DNA of 64,000 bases from Clostridia bacterium (GTDB lineage Bacteria; Bacillota; Clostridia; Lachnospirales; Lachnospiraceae). A program made the translations under genes and the position numbers. The DNA is taken from contig CAJTAT010000001.1 in NCBI GenBank assembly GCA_910574475.1, forward strand, positions 558,001 through 622,000. The letters run 5' to 3'. The stretch's first letter is position 1. Every line of letters begins with the position of its first letter. Under the pieces are notes generated by a model. It worked only from the letters and a program-made list of their open reading frames with translations. It did not search any database and was not told the DNA's origin. Below are positions 8,634 to 16,946 of this stretch, in pieces.

Positions 8634-9587
8634 TTAGGATTTCTTTACCACCCGCTTTGTCTCTCTCTCAATATGGTCGGATGTCAAGTCGAACCTCTCA
8701 CGCAGATACGTCTGGGGACCCACCTCACCAAAAATGTCGTCCACAGCCACACATCCGAAACCGCATGCCATTCCGGCGACTGCATCCTGTACGGCACTGG
8801 TGAGTCCGCCAATCCGGTTGTGGTTTTCTGCCACCACGACGGCTCCTGTCTTTTCCACATATCTCCGAATCAGCTCTACATCTAGCGGCTTGATCGTAAA
8901 CGGATCAATTACTGCCGCATCAATTCCTTCAACCGCCAGCTTCTCAGCCGCCTGCAAAGCCTCATGCACCATAATTCCGCAAGCAATAATGACCACATCT
9001 TCCCCATCCCGGAGCACATTGCCCTTGCCCACCGTAAAGGCCATTCCATCCTCATAGACTTGACAGGAATCCTTTCTTGGAACACGAATGTATTTCACAC
9101 CAGGCAAGTCTTTTGCCTGCCACAAGATATTTTCAAGCATAGGAATATCTGTAATGTCCACAATCGTTGCTCCCGGAAGGGCGCGGTAAAGTGCCACATC
9201 CTCAAAAGGCATGTGCGTTCCTCCATTGAAAGCAGCTGTAATACCAGGATCTGTTCCGATAATCGTAATAGCATTTCCCGCATACCCACCGGAGAGGAAG
9301 ACCTGATCGTAGCAGCGTCTGGAGGCAAAAGGACCAAAGGTGTGTGCATAAGGTTTCAATCCCACAGCGCTCATTCCGCAGCCGATTCCTACCATATTTG
9401 CCTCGGCAATGCCACAGTCGATATAGCGTTCGCTCTTTCCAAGCTGCTTAGCTGTGCCAGAACAGTTCATCAGATCGGCGTCCAGCCATATGACCTTGTC
9501 ATCCGACTCCATAATCTTTTCTATGGTTGCCCCAATCGTATCCTTAAATAGGCGTGTGTCTTTCTGACCATTATAAACAATCTTCAT
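8634..9587 (-). CDS. Transketolase, C-terminal subunit (split enzyme)
   Basis: 317 residues covering the pyrimidine-binding and C-terminal domains of transketolase. Visible segments include CGIAEANMVGIGCGMSAVGLKPY and FGPFASRRCYDQ, which contribute to the partner's thiamine diphosphate site. It pairs with the N-terminal subunit encoded 13 nt upstream. Split transketolases are common in Firmicutes and archaea. The usual reaction moves a two-carbon ketol unit between ketose and aldose phosphates. The start has GGAGGGG eight bases upstream. Its place between PGK/GAPDH and a uronate epimerase suggests a pathway-specific enzyme, not the housekeeping one. Relatives in sulfoglycolysis act on a non-phosphorylated ketose, so substrate assignment should stay open. 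Confidence 0.9.
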   Translation of the reverse strand: MKIVYNGQKDTRLFKDTIGATIEKIMESDDKVIWLDADLMNCSGTAKQLGKSERYIDCGIAEANMVGIGCGMSAVGLKPYAHTFGPFASRRCYDQVFLSGGYAGNAITIIGTDPGITAAFNGGTHMPFEDVALYRALPGATIVDITDIPMLENILWQAKDLPGVKYIRVPRKDSCQVYEDGMAFTVGKGNVLRDGEDVVIIACGIMVHEALQAAEKLAVEGIDAAVIDPFTIKPLDVELIRRYVEKTGAVVVAENHNRIGGLTSAVQDAVAGMACGFGCVAVDDIFGEVGPQTYLRERFDLTSDHIERETKRVVKKS

Positions 9588-9600
9588 ACTTTTCCCCTCC

Positions 9601-10437
9601 TTACGCTTCCAGTGCCTTCAGTTTCTGTCTCAGGCCATCAAGCCATCCGTCAAAAACTTCTGCACTTACCGCCATGGAATGATTGCCCATTGCTTGCTCT
9701 ATCTCAGGAACGCCTTTTCCCTTCACCGTATCAAGAATAATTGCCAAGGGTTTGTCCGTCACAGACCGCGTCAGTGCCTCATACAACTGCTCTACATCGT
9801 TTCCATCTACTGTTACTGCCTCGAACCCAAAGGCCCTAAACTTCTCTTCAAAATCAAAGGGCTCCAGAATATCTTCTACAAATCCGTCCAACTGCTTCTT
9901 GTTCCAGTCAATCAGCCATACCAAGTTTGTTACCTTCTTAGCCGATGCAAACATGGCTGCCTCCCAGACCTGCCCTTCGTTGGCCTCACCGTCTCCCACA
10001 ATTAGGTATGTTTTCGCTTGAATTCCCTGAAGCTTGTCTCCGACCGCCATACCAACTGCCAAAGATGTTCCTTGTCCCAGGGAGCCCGTTGTCATATCTA
10101 CACCTATCGTTTTGTTGCAGTCGCAGTGAGAAGGATAATTCGTTCCCGGCTGGTTCAGGGTTTTCAATTCCTCATAGGAGAAATACCCCTTCAATGCCAG
10201 CGCCGCATAGACCGCAGGACCAGCATGTCCCTTAGAGCACACAAGCTTGTCACGATCTGATTTTTTCGGATTCTTGGGATCCACATTCATTACTGCTCCG
10301 TAAAGCACAGCCAGTGCGTCCGCCACGGAAAGACTCCCACCTATGTGTCCAAATCCCCTGGATTTAATACATTCCACTGTTCCAATCCGAATCTTCAAAG
10401 CAAGCAATTCTAATTCTTTCTTTAATTCAGGCGTCAT
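9601..10437 (-). CDS. Transketolase, N-terminal (thiamine diphosphate) subunit
   Basis: 278 residues carrying the thiamine diphosphate/Mg2+ domain. Motifs are FGHIGGSLS (about 29-37), CSKGHAGPA (about 68-76), the GDGEANEGQ metal-binding motif (about 148-156) and LVWLIDWNKKQLDG. Together with the following subunit it makes a full transketolase. AGGAGGG lies eight bases before the ATG. The pgk-type gene ends 11 nt upstream, so the genes are co-transcribed. As in other split enzymes, the two halves are encoded in N-then-C order. Confidence 0.92.
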   Translation of the reverse strand: MTPELKKELELLALKIRIGTVECIKSRGFGHIGGSLSVADALAVLYGAVMNVDPKNPKKSDRDKLVCSKGHAGPAVYAALALKGYFSYEELKTLNQPGTNYPSHCDCNKTIGVDMTTGSLGQGTSLAVGMAVGDKLQGIQAKTYLIVGDGEANEGQVWEAAMFASAKKVTNLVWLIDWNKKQLDGFVEDILEPFDFEEKFRAFGFEAVTVDGNDVEQLYEALTRSVTDKPLAIILDTVKGKGVPEIEQAMGNHSMAVSAEVFDGWLDGLRQKLKALEA

Positions 10438-10448
10438 TACTTTCCCTC

Positions 10449-11699
10449 CTATCCTTCTCTCTTCGCCGCGAAACGAAGCGCCTTTACCACTGGCAGTTCC
10501 TCTCCAGTCAAAAATCGGATCAGCGCGCCGCCGCCAGTGCAGACATAGCCAAGCTTGTCTGTCACCTGATATTTGGCCGCCGCCGTCACACTGTCTCCGC
10601 CGCCTACAACTGTATAAGCATGGGTTGTACCAAGGGCCCCAAAGACCGCTTTTGTACCAGCCTCACTGGCTTCCTGCTCGAATACACCCATAGGTCCATT
10701 GACAAATACCGTCTTTGCTCTTGCAATGATGTCAGAGTATATGCCAATTGTCTGACTTCCGATATCGACTGCGCCAATAGCCTCCGGCACCTGTCCAATG
10801 AGACATTCCTTTCTCTCGCCATCCTCCACATATCCGAGATCCACAGGAAGTACCAGCTTATCCTTATACTTCTCGTAAATGGCTTTCCCCTTTTCAATGT
10901 ACTCACCGTAATTGCTTTGATAAATAAAGTCCAGGCTACTCTGGCCGATTCTCTCGCCTTTTGCAGCCAGAAGGATATTTCCAGCCAATCCCCCTGTCAA
11001 CACTTGGTCCGCTGTTCCGTTTCCGAGCACTGTCTCCATCATCATAAAAGCATCGGAAATCTTGACGCCTCCCAGTATGAAGACACAGGGTCTCTTTGGC
11101 TGCTCCATTAACTCGGAAATGACACAGTACTCTTTCTCGAAAAGCCGCCCCATCACCGAAGGCAATACCTGCTCAAAGCCGCACAGGGAGGGTTGATCTC
11201 TGTGTGCCGCCGCAAACGCATCGCAAACATACAAGTCCGCCAGAGGCGCTAATTTCTCCACCAGAAGCGTCTTCGCCTGTTGCTCATGGGTCAGCTTCAA
11301 CTTCATTTCAAATAAAGTCTGCTCCTCCGAGACGTACCGCACATTATCTAAAAGAAGAATTTCCCCCTCCTTCAGTTCCCGGATTATCTGTCTTGCTTTT
11401 GGGCCCACCACATCGTCAATCCATTTGACCTCACGCCCCAAAAGTTCTGAGAGCACTTTTGCATGTGGCCTCGTACAATAAAAATTTTTATATTCAATAT
11501 CACTACCCTGGTGTGCCAGGAGCACTACCTTTGCGCCCTTCTCCGACAATTCCTGTATTGTGGGAGCACATGCCTGAATCCGGGCAATGCTTTTCAATGT
11601 GTCTGTCTCCCGATCTATGGGTTGATTCATATCAACCCGACATAGAACTGTCTTTCCACAAAGTTCAAAATCATCCAATGTCTGAATACCGAAACGCAT
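10449..11699 (-). CDS. pgk: Phosphoglycerate kinase, archaeal-type sequence
   Basis: 416 residues. The opening TLDDFELCGKTVLCRVDMNQ, then KVVLLAHQGSD, LLLDNVRYVSEE, FILGGVKISDA, FVNGPMGVFE and GGGDSVTAA follow the phosphoglycerate kinase order. The N-terminus (RVDMNQPID, AHQGSD in place of the bacterial RVDFNVP, SHLGRP) reads like archaeal PGKs. The enzyme transfers phosphate between 1,3-bisphosphoglycerate and ADP. It follows the type II GAPDH gene by 25 nt with an AGGAGG site, so the pair probably handles triose phosphate made by this pathway. A housekeeping gap-pgk-tpi cluster is expected elsewhere in the genome. Horizontal origin from archaea or an old paralogue is inference. Confidence 0.88.
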   Translation of the reverse strand: MRFGIQTLDDFELCGKTVLCRVDMNQPIDRETDTLKSIARIQACAPTIQELSEKGAKVVLLAHQGSDIEYKNFYCTRPHAKVLSELLGREVKWIDDVVGPKARQIIRELKEGEILLLDNVRYVSEEQTLFEMKLKLTHEQQAKTLLVEKLAPLADLYVCDAFAAAHRDQPSLCGFEQVLPSVMGRLFEKEYCVISELMEQPKRPCVFILGGVKISDAFMMMETVLGNGTADQVLTGGLAGNILLAAKGERIGQSSLDFIYQSNYGEYIEKGKAIYEKYKDKLVLPVDLGYVEDGERKECLIGQVPEAIGAVDIGSQTIGIYSDIIARAKTVFVNGPMGVFEQEASEAGTKAVFGALGTTHAYTVVGGGDSVTAAAKYQVTDKLGYVCTGGGALIRFLTGEELPVVKALRFAAKREG

Positions 11700-11724
11700 T
11701 TTTGCCTCCTGTTATAAGTTCCGC

Positions 11725-12786
11725 TTACTTATTCTTAAATTTTCCGATTCCGAGATACTCGTTAGTAGCTGACGTCCCTTCCTCTCTCGTCAACTGCATC
11801 TTCATCGCCGCACGAATGGCATCCATAGTCTCTGGGATAGTCACTGACTCCTGAGGAATATTAATGGCATACATAATGTCATTTCCTGACTCCACAATGG
11901 AATCGGCCCACAGTCCCACCTCATACATATCGCCCCGACGGTTTCCCAAGTCACGAGCATATTTGAAAAACGAAGCGTTCCCCTTGAAACCCTCGTCCAT
12001 AGTCACGACGCGAATACGCGGATGACTTTCAAAAGCCTCTAACGCCTGCTCCTTTGTAATCTTCTTCCCATTTTTTGCCGTCGCCATCACTGTGATGATA
12101 TGTCCATGGGTCACTGGCGTATGTACCAGGATGCCGGTCGCATCCACATGAGGCATGATGGTCATCAAATCCACTGCCTGGTGTGTGGGGGCCTTCTCCA
12201 TCTGGAGCGCATTCGTAAGGCCTCTGTGATAATCACCGGGATCTGCCACACGGCGGATAATGGTGATCGCTACCTTCTCGATTCCGACAGCTCTATCCAA
12301 ACAGTCTACAGTGCGGATTAAACCTGTAGTATTGCAGGAGGTCAGCTTCAAATAATCTGCGCCTACCCCCTTCTCGTAGTTAGCATAGCCATGGAAAAAT
12401 ACGTCAGCAACAGAGTTCTTCTCACCACCCTGGAAGATTGCCTTGACGCCATACTTGTCATAATAATTCTCCTTATTCTTCGCGCCTACCCCGCCTGGTG
12501 CTGAATCCAGCATAATATCTACGTTTTTGCAGAGTTCTTCAAAGGTGCCTGCCACTGGAATACCCTTTGCCTCGAAGGCTGACGGATCGGCTCCGTCCAC
12601 CAAGTACAGTTTGTATTCCACATTGTTCGCTCCGATCATATCCCGCTCTTGAAGGGCCTGAAGTGAAAGTGTGGGGGCCAAATCTGCGATTCCTACCAGT
12701 TCCATGTCTCCCTGCAGCGCGACACCGTCAGCCAGCCTCTGTCCGATGGTTCCGTATCCTGCTACACCTACTCTAATTTTTTCCAT
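11725..12786 (-). CDS. gap: Type II (archaeal-type) glyceraldehyde-3-phosphate dehydrogenase
   Basis: 353 residues. It has a Rossmann motif GVAGYGTIGQR (about 7-17), the catalytic cysteine in LTSCNTTG (about 151), and RRVADPGDYHRG, VHTPVTHGH and RRGDMYEVGLW, all typical of the archaeal type II family and unlike bacterial GapA (SNASCTTN). Family enzymes oxidise glyceraldehyde 3-phosphate to 1,3-bisphosphoglycerate with NAD(P). It is first in a leftward operon with PGK, split transketolase and UxaE, divergent from a DeoR regulator. GGAGG precedes the ATG. Its presence beside an archaeal-type PGK in a catabolic operon is unusual. A related phosphorylated aldehyde as substrate cannot be excluded. 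Confidence 0.9.
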   Translation of the reverse strand: MEKIRVGVAGYGTIGQRLADGVALQGDMELVGIADLAPTLSLQALQERDMIGANNVEYKLYLVDGADPSAFEAKGIPVAGTFEELCKNVDIMLDSAPGGVGAKNKENYYDKYGVKAIFQGGEKNSVADVFFHGYANYEKGVGADYLKLTSCNTTGLIRTVDCLDRAVGIEKVAITIIRRVADPGDYHRGLTNALQMEKAPTHQAVDLMTIMPHVDATGILVHTPVTHGHIITVMATAKNGKKITKEQALEAFESHPRIRVVTMDEGFKGNASFFKYARDLGNRRGDMYEVGLWADSIVESGNDIMYAINIPQESVTIPETMDAIRAAMKMQLTREEGTSATNEYLGIGKFKNK

Positions 12787-12909
12787 TGTAAAATCCTCCT
12801 GTTTTCTATGTAATATTGTTAAGTTTTCTTGTACTTCTTTAATTTAGCTTATAACTTTTTCAAATATCCAAAAACTAATTTGCAACTTAATATTTTTTTA
12901 TACAAAAAA

Positions 12910-12954
12910 TTGCTAATTTTATGTAAATATTATATTATATTCTTATTATAAGAA
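12910..12954 (+). promoter_or_regulatory. Promoter of the DeoR gene with a downstream palindrome
   Basis: TTGCTA (12910-12915) and TATTAT (12933-12938) are 17 bp apart on the + strand. Immediately after the -10 box lies the perfect palindrome TTCTTATTATAAGAA (12940-12954), ahead of the AAAGGTGAT ribosome binding site. The palindrome could be an operator for the DeoR protein, which would bind between the divergent genes. The region is AT-rich, so chance palindromes are more likely than usual. Confidence 0.4.
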
Positions 12955-12974
12955 TAGAAAGGTGATATAAATTC

Positions 12975-13730
12975 ATGCGTGATTCACGAATCAAGCGGAT
13001 GGAGACTTTGATTTTCCAGAGAAAAAATATAACCATGCAGGAACTGAAGGATACTTTCAACGTATCCATGAATACGATACGCTCCGATGTCTCTCACCTA
13101 GTTGAAATCGGTGTGGTGGAAAAGGTATATGGCGGGATTCGTCTTCGTGAGAACAAAGACATTCCCTTATTTGCCAGCAGAGCCTCCCAGAATAGTGATG
13201 CAAAGGAGAAAATTGCCTGTGCAGCGGAGGCACTCATCGAAGACGGTGACATCATATATATTGACTCCGGTACAACCACAATGCATATTCTGGACTACTT
13301 GGACTCTTCCAAACAAATTTCCCTGGTTACGCCCAGTATTCCTATCATCGAGGCAGCCTCAAAAATGAAAAATGTGAACCTCATCATCCTGCCAGGCAAA
13401 CTTGACCGGCGTACCAATTCCATCCTAGACGGAAGCACAGCCGAATATCTGGCTCACTATCAACACACCAAATGTTTTATGGGCGTGACCTACCTTTCTT
13501 CTAACGGAACCTTAGGCGTATCCAACTACCTAATTTTCGAACTCAAACGAACGGCCCTCTCAAGGAGCCAGTCGGCCTTTCTTCTAACGGATTCCAGCAA
13601 GTATGGAAATTCTGGCCTTTTGTCTTATGGAACCATCTCACAAATGAATATGATTTTCACAGATAGTCAGATCTCGAAAGAATTTTCAGAATACTGTCAC
13701 AGCCAGAAAGTCCCTTTGATCTTGGTTTAA
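12975..13730 (+). CDS. DeoR/GlpR-family transcriptional regulator
   Basis: 251 residues. The N-terminal DeoR winged helix (ITMQELKDTFNVSMNTIRSDV, about 20-40) is followed by the DeoR_C sensor fold with DSGTTTMHI (about 95-103), the sugar-phosphate binding P-loop-like motif of this family. DeoR proteins are usually repressors released by a phosphorylated sugar. It is transcribed divergently from the GAPDH-PGK-transketolase-UxaE operon (188 bp shared region), so that operon is the likely target. The ligand may be a triose or pentose phosphate. It is convergent with the IolO-like gene at 13782. Confidence 0.9.
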   Translation: MRDSRIKRMETLIFQRKNITMQELKDTFNVSMNTIRSDVSHLVEIGVVEKVYGGIRLRENKDIPLFASRASQNSDAKEKIACAAEALIEDGDIIYIDSGTTTMHILDYLDSSKQISLVTPSIPIIEAASKMKNVNLIILPGKLDRRTNSILDGSTAEYLAHYQHTKCFMGVTYLSSNGTLGVSNYLIFELKRTALSRSQSAFLLTDSSKYGNSGLLSYGTISQMNMIFTDSQISKEFSEYCHSQKVPLILV

Positions 13731-13781
13731 ATCCTTTATAATCTCGGCACGATACAGGCGTGGCTAACATTGTGCCACCAC

Positions 13782-14603
13782 TTATATTTCCATGATCGCT
13801 TTCATATTCTCAATCCACTTCACAGCGGACATCGTTTTCGATGGAAAGGGCAGGCACTCTGCGCTCAGCACACCGTGATAGCCAGCCTCGTCAAGTGTCT
13901 TTAAAATCTTCTCAAAGTCCAGATGACCGCCGCCTGGGTACAGACGGTTAGAATCCGCAATATGCACATACTGAATCTCATTTGCGTTCTGACGTATGGA
14001 AGCGCAAATATCTTCTTCTTCAATATTGGCATGAAATGTATCCATCAAAATTCCTGTATTTTTCAAGTCATTTTCACGGATAAATGCAACAATTTCTGCC
14101 ATATTGCAGAGAAAATTGTTCTCATACCGGTTAATGGGCTCAAACACTATGTTCACACCCAGCTCCCCGGCTACCACATCCAGATACCTCATAGATTTCT
14201 GCAACCATTCCATAGCCTGAGGTAATTTATCCGAACTGGAAATATTTCCACGCATACAGCCCACAATCACCGCTGCCCGGAATTTCCCAGCCATCTCCAG
14301 AAAACCTTCCAGCCTTTCAATAGCTGCCCGCCGGATATTTAAGGACTCATCCGTAATGGAGAGACCGTCATTCACATAAGCTCTTCCCGTCCCAATAGCG
14401 GTAAGCCTAGTGTTGGAAACTGCAAATGTCTCCTCCATCTCAGAAATATCCACCATTGCTGGGTCCGCAATATGTAATTCCACACCATCAAATCCTAATT
14501 CTTTTCCTTTTTTAATTCCTTTGGTGAAATCGCCCTCATACACAAAAGGCGCACTGCCAATGATGTGATCCACCATCGTCATGGAGGTTATAAAGTTCAT
14601 CAC
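13782..14603 (-). CDS. IolO-like sugar-acid epimerase (xylose isomerase-like TIM barrel), copy 1
   Basis: 273 residues of the AP_endonuc_2/xylose isomerase-like TIM barrel. Segments IGTGRAYVNDGLSIT, FEPINRYENNF, ILMDTFHANIEE, HIADSNRLYPGGGHLDF and LSAECLP follow the pattern of Thermotoga IolO, assigned as 5-keto-L-gluconate epimerase giving tagaturonate. Glu in FEP, Asp in MDT, His in HIAD and Glu in AEC are the expected metal ligands. It lies 63 nt after a creatininase-family hydrolase, which would supply its substrate in the inositol route. It is the last gene of the block 1 leftward operon. A paralogue with the same partner lies at 24001. Related folds also include hydroxypyruvate and tagatose epimerases. 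Confidence 0.75.
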   Translation of the reverse strand: MMNFITSMTMVDHIIGSAPFVYEGDFTKGIKKGKELGFDGVELHIADPAMVDISEMEETFAVSNTRLTAIGTGRAYVNDGLSITDESLNIRRAAIERLEGFLEMAGKFRAAVIVGCMRGNISSSDKLPQAMEWLQKSMRYLDVVAGELGVNIVFEPINRYENNFLCNMAEIVAFIRENDLKNTGILMDTFHANIEEEDICASIRQNANEIQYVHIADSNRLYPGGGHLDFEKILKTLDEAGYHGVLSAECLPFPSKTMSAVKWIENMKAIMEI

Positions 14604-14620
14604 AAACTCCTGTTTTTCTT

Positions 14621-14653
14621 AGAAGCCTCTATAATCAACTTACAGAGGCTTCT
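14621..14653. other. Intercistronic stem-loop between hydrolase and epimerase genes
   Basis: AGAAGCCTCT (14621-14630) and AGAGGCTTCT (14644-14653) form a perfect 10 bp stem with a 13 nt loop. Read leftward there is no U-run after it, so it is more likely an mRNA stability or processing element, or a weak attenuator, than a full terminator. Confidence 0.5.
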
Positions 14654-14666
14654 ATTAGCTTCTCAA

Positions 14667-15791
14667 TTAGTCAATAAACATTCCCCTTCTGGGCAGCTCA
14701 TGAACGCTCTTCCAGCCCTCACTGAGTGGCTCTCTCAGGCAAGGTTCAATCTCCTCATAAGGCCGCAAGGAGAACTTTTTCGGATCTGGAACCTGGCCGG
14801 CTGGATAAGCCTCCAGAATATCCTCTACCATAGCGTTCAGATACTCACAGATTGCCGCAATGGCCCGCTTCACTCGACGCGCGTCTCCCCGGGACGGATA
14901 ACCAACCACACCTTCGGGTGTTCCAAAGCGTTCAATCACCCGATGGCCCTCAGCCTCAGACCACTTGTTAGGCCGATGGAAGGAATCCACGGAACCATCA
15001 TAGAAGCCACCGTCCAGCATACCAAAGCTCTTGGCCTGGGCGTCCACCACGCAACTCATGTCAACCATATCTGGGAACATCAGAAGTGCTGCGGAAGTCT
15101 CGGCCTCGTCCGCATGGACAAAGGGTGTTGACACGAAATCAGGCCGTTCGTCTCCTAGGGGATAAAAGAACTCACGTACGGCGCGATGCCACTCTACCAC
15201 AGTTGCAAAAGCAGGAAGCTGATACCGCTTGAAAAATTCTTGGATTGCTGATTCCATCATCCAATCCATACCATGGTTATTTACCAAAATAATCTTGCGG
15301 AAGCCATCGTCCCATAACCCCAGCATAACATTGATCAATGTGTCAACTATGCTCTTTTCACTCGTCATAACTGTTCCCGGCATACCACAATGATGGTAGG
15401 GATGACCACCATAATTGATGGGCGGAAGCGCAAGAGCCACCTCATGGCCAGCCTTTGCCGTCTTTCTGCGGACAGCCTCACAGATGGAGCTACACATAAA
15501 AGTATCAAGCCCTGAATTGTTATGGATTCCGTGATTCTCTGTACAGCCGATGGGAACCATAACAATATCATTTTTATGGCGCTTCTCAATTACCATCTTT
15601 CGGGGAGATGTCTGGATATAGCATCCAGGTTTTCCCATCTCAGAATCAGAAGGAATCTCATAGTCATCCAAAATTGTCTGAATCTCTTCCTCACTTGCAT
15701 CCCAAAGTCTTTTCTTCAAGCGTCCAACTTTATCGTCCTCGAAGAAAATATTGGGATAATCTGTTGTCAAATACTTCTCTTTCAATTTCAT
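14667..15791 (-). CDS. Creatininase-family hydrolase, IolN-like, copy 1 (long form)
   Basis: 374 residues of the creatininase family of metal-dependent amidohydrolases. Metal-site motifs are PIGCTENHG (about 79-87), LDTF, VNNHGMDW and HADEAETS. In Thermotoga a creatininase-family enzyme (IolN) hydrolytically opens the ring of a diketo-inositol to 5-keto-gluconate, and an IolO epimerase follows, exactly the gene pairing seen here. It is about 60 residues longer than the copy at 23039. Much of the difference is an acidic N-terminal extension before the first metal motif. It sits between the importer's binding protein and the epimerase in one leftward operon. True creatininase activity is unlikely in this setting; the cyclitol-ring role is inferred. 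Confidence 0.7.
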   Translation of the reverse strand: MKLKEKYLTTDYPNIFFEDDKVGRLKKRLWDASEEEIQTILDDYEIPSDSEMGKPGCYIQTSPRKMVIEKRHKNDIVMVPIGCTENHGIHNNSGLDTFMCSSICEAVRRKTAKAGHEVALALPPINYGGHPYHHCGMPGTVMTSEKSIVDTLINVMLGLWDDGFRKIILVNNHGMDWMMESAIQEFFKRYQLPAFATVVEWHRAVREFFYPLGDERPDFVSTPFVHADEAETSAALLMFPDMVDMSCVVDAQAKSFGMLDGGFYDGSVDSFHRPNKWSEAEGHRVIERFGTPEGVVGYPSRGDARRVKRAIAAICEYLNAMVEDILEAYPAGQVPDPKKFSLRPYEEIEPCLREPLSEGWKSVHELPRRGMFID

Positions 15792-15854
15792 TCTTCCTTT
15801 CTAATATTTTCCATTTCCAAGCCTGCCATAGCAGACCCAGTCACATGTTATTCT

Positions 15855-16871
15855 TTACTCATCCTTGAAGGTGTCTACATTTTCAAGTGTTACGACCTTA
15901 GTCTTAACCTCATAGAAATCTTCTACTTCTTTTCCGTCCAGAACATCCACGGCTGCCTGCACTGCAGTATACCCCTGCATATAGGGATTTCCAAAGGAAG
16001 TTGCAAACAGCTTACCCTCTTTTACAGCTCCTACAGCGTCATCATTCGCATCCTGTCCAGAAATCAGAATTTCTCCCGTTTTTCCAGCTGCATCTACAGC
16101 CTCTGCAGTCCCCATTGCCATCTCGTCGTTGCAGCAGATAATGGCATCAACATCGGGATAAGACTGAAGCAGGTTCTGAACTACATTCATAGCGTCTGCA
16201 CGGGAGTAATTGGCCGACTGCTGTGCCACTACTTCAATGTTCGGATACTCGGCGAGAGCCTTCTCAAAGCCAGTCACACGGTCGATAGAGGTCTGCGCAC
16301 CTGTAGAACCTTCAATGATAAAAATGGTTCCCTCTCCCTCCATCTTTTCCAAAACGACCTTTGCGGTATCATAGCCCTGGTTTACATTTTCCAAGCCTAC
16401 AAAGGTTACATACTGTTCTGCATCAGATATTCGGGTATTCAAGTTAATCACAGGAATTCCAGCATCATTGATCTTTTTTGTTGCTGGAACAATCGCTTCA
16501 GAGTCCACCGGCGCAATGACAACAGCGTCCGCCCCTGACACGATGGCTTCCTCGCAAAGCTGGGACTGCTGCTCATTTCCAGAACCCTCTGCCGTATCTA
16601 CAGGCGTCTTAAAGATAACATTCACCCCGAAATCTTCACCAGCCTGCTTTGCTCCGTCCATAGTACTGATCCAGAAGGGAGCTGTGCTGTTTTTCACCAT
16701 CACAACCACATCTCTCATTTCTCCAGAGGCAGCTTCGTTTTCATCTCCTCCCTCACTCGTCTCTGTGTCTGCACTCGTGTCTGTGTTTGTGCTCTCTGTG
16801 GACTTGCCCCCGCACCCTGCCATAGCTGTTACTGTCAATACCATTGCCAATACTACTGATAACTTTTTCAT
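15855..16871 (-). CDS. Sugar-binding lipoprotein of an RbsB-type ABC importer (block 1)
   Basis: 338 residues. It has a signal peptide with lipobox MAGC (Cys at about 20), then a Ser/Thr/Glu-rich linker and a periplasmic-binding-protein type I fold of the RbsB group (VVMVKNSTAPFWISTM, ADAVVIAPVDSEAIVPATKKI, GIPVINLNT, AIICCNDEMAMGTAEA). It would capture the substrate outside the membrane and deliver it to the permeases encoded just upstream in the same operon. AAGGAAGGAG lies ahead of the ATG. Ligand prediction from sequence is not possible; cyclitols, pentoses and uronates all have RbsB-type binders. Confidence 0.92.
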   Translation of the reverse strand: MKKLSVVLAMVLTVTAMAGCGGKSTESTNTDTSADTETSEGGDENEAASGEMRDVVVMVKNSTAPFWISTMDGAKQAGEDFGVNVIFKTPVDTAEGSGNEQQSQLCEEAIVSGADAVVIAPVDSEAIVPATKKINDAGIPVINLNTRISDAEQYVTFVGLENVNQGYDTAKVVLEKMEGEGTIFIIEGSTGAQTSIDRVTGFEKALAEYPNIEVVAQQSANYSRADAMNVVQNLLQSYPDVDAIICCNDEMAMGTAEAVDAAGKTGEILISGQDANDDAVGAVKEGKLFATSFGNPYMQGYTAVQAAVDVLDGKEVEDFYEVKTKVVTLENVDTFKDE

Positions 16872-16946
16872 TATTCATCTTCTCCTTCCTTTTGTTTAAG
16901 ATTTTTCTATCAAAACAGCCTCCCGCCGTTATGATTCACTTATTTT

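Noticed and set aside
15522..16538. Long + strand open frame of 338 codons
   Set aside because: It is antisense to the creatininase-family and binding-protein genes, which have clear motifs and ribosome binding sites; the frame has none.
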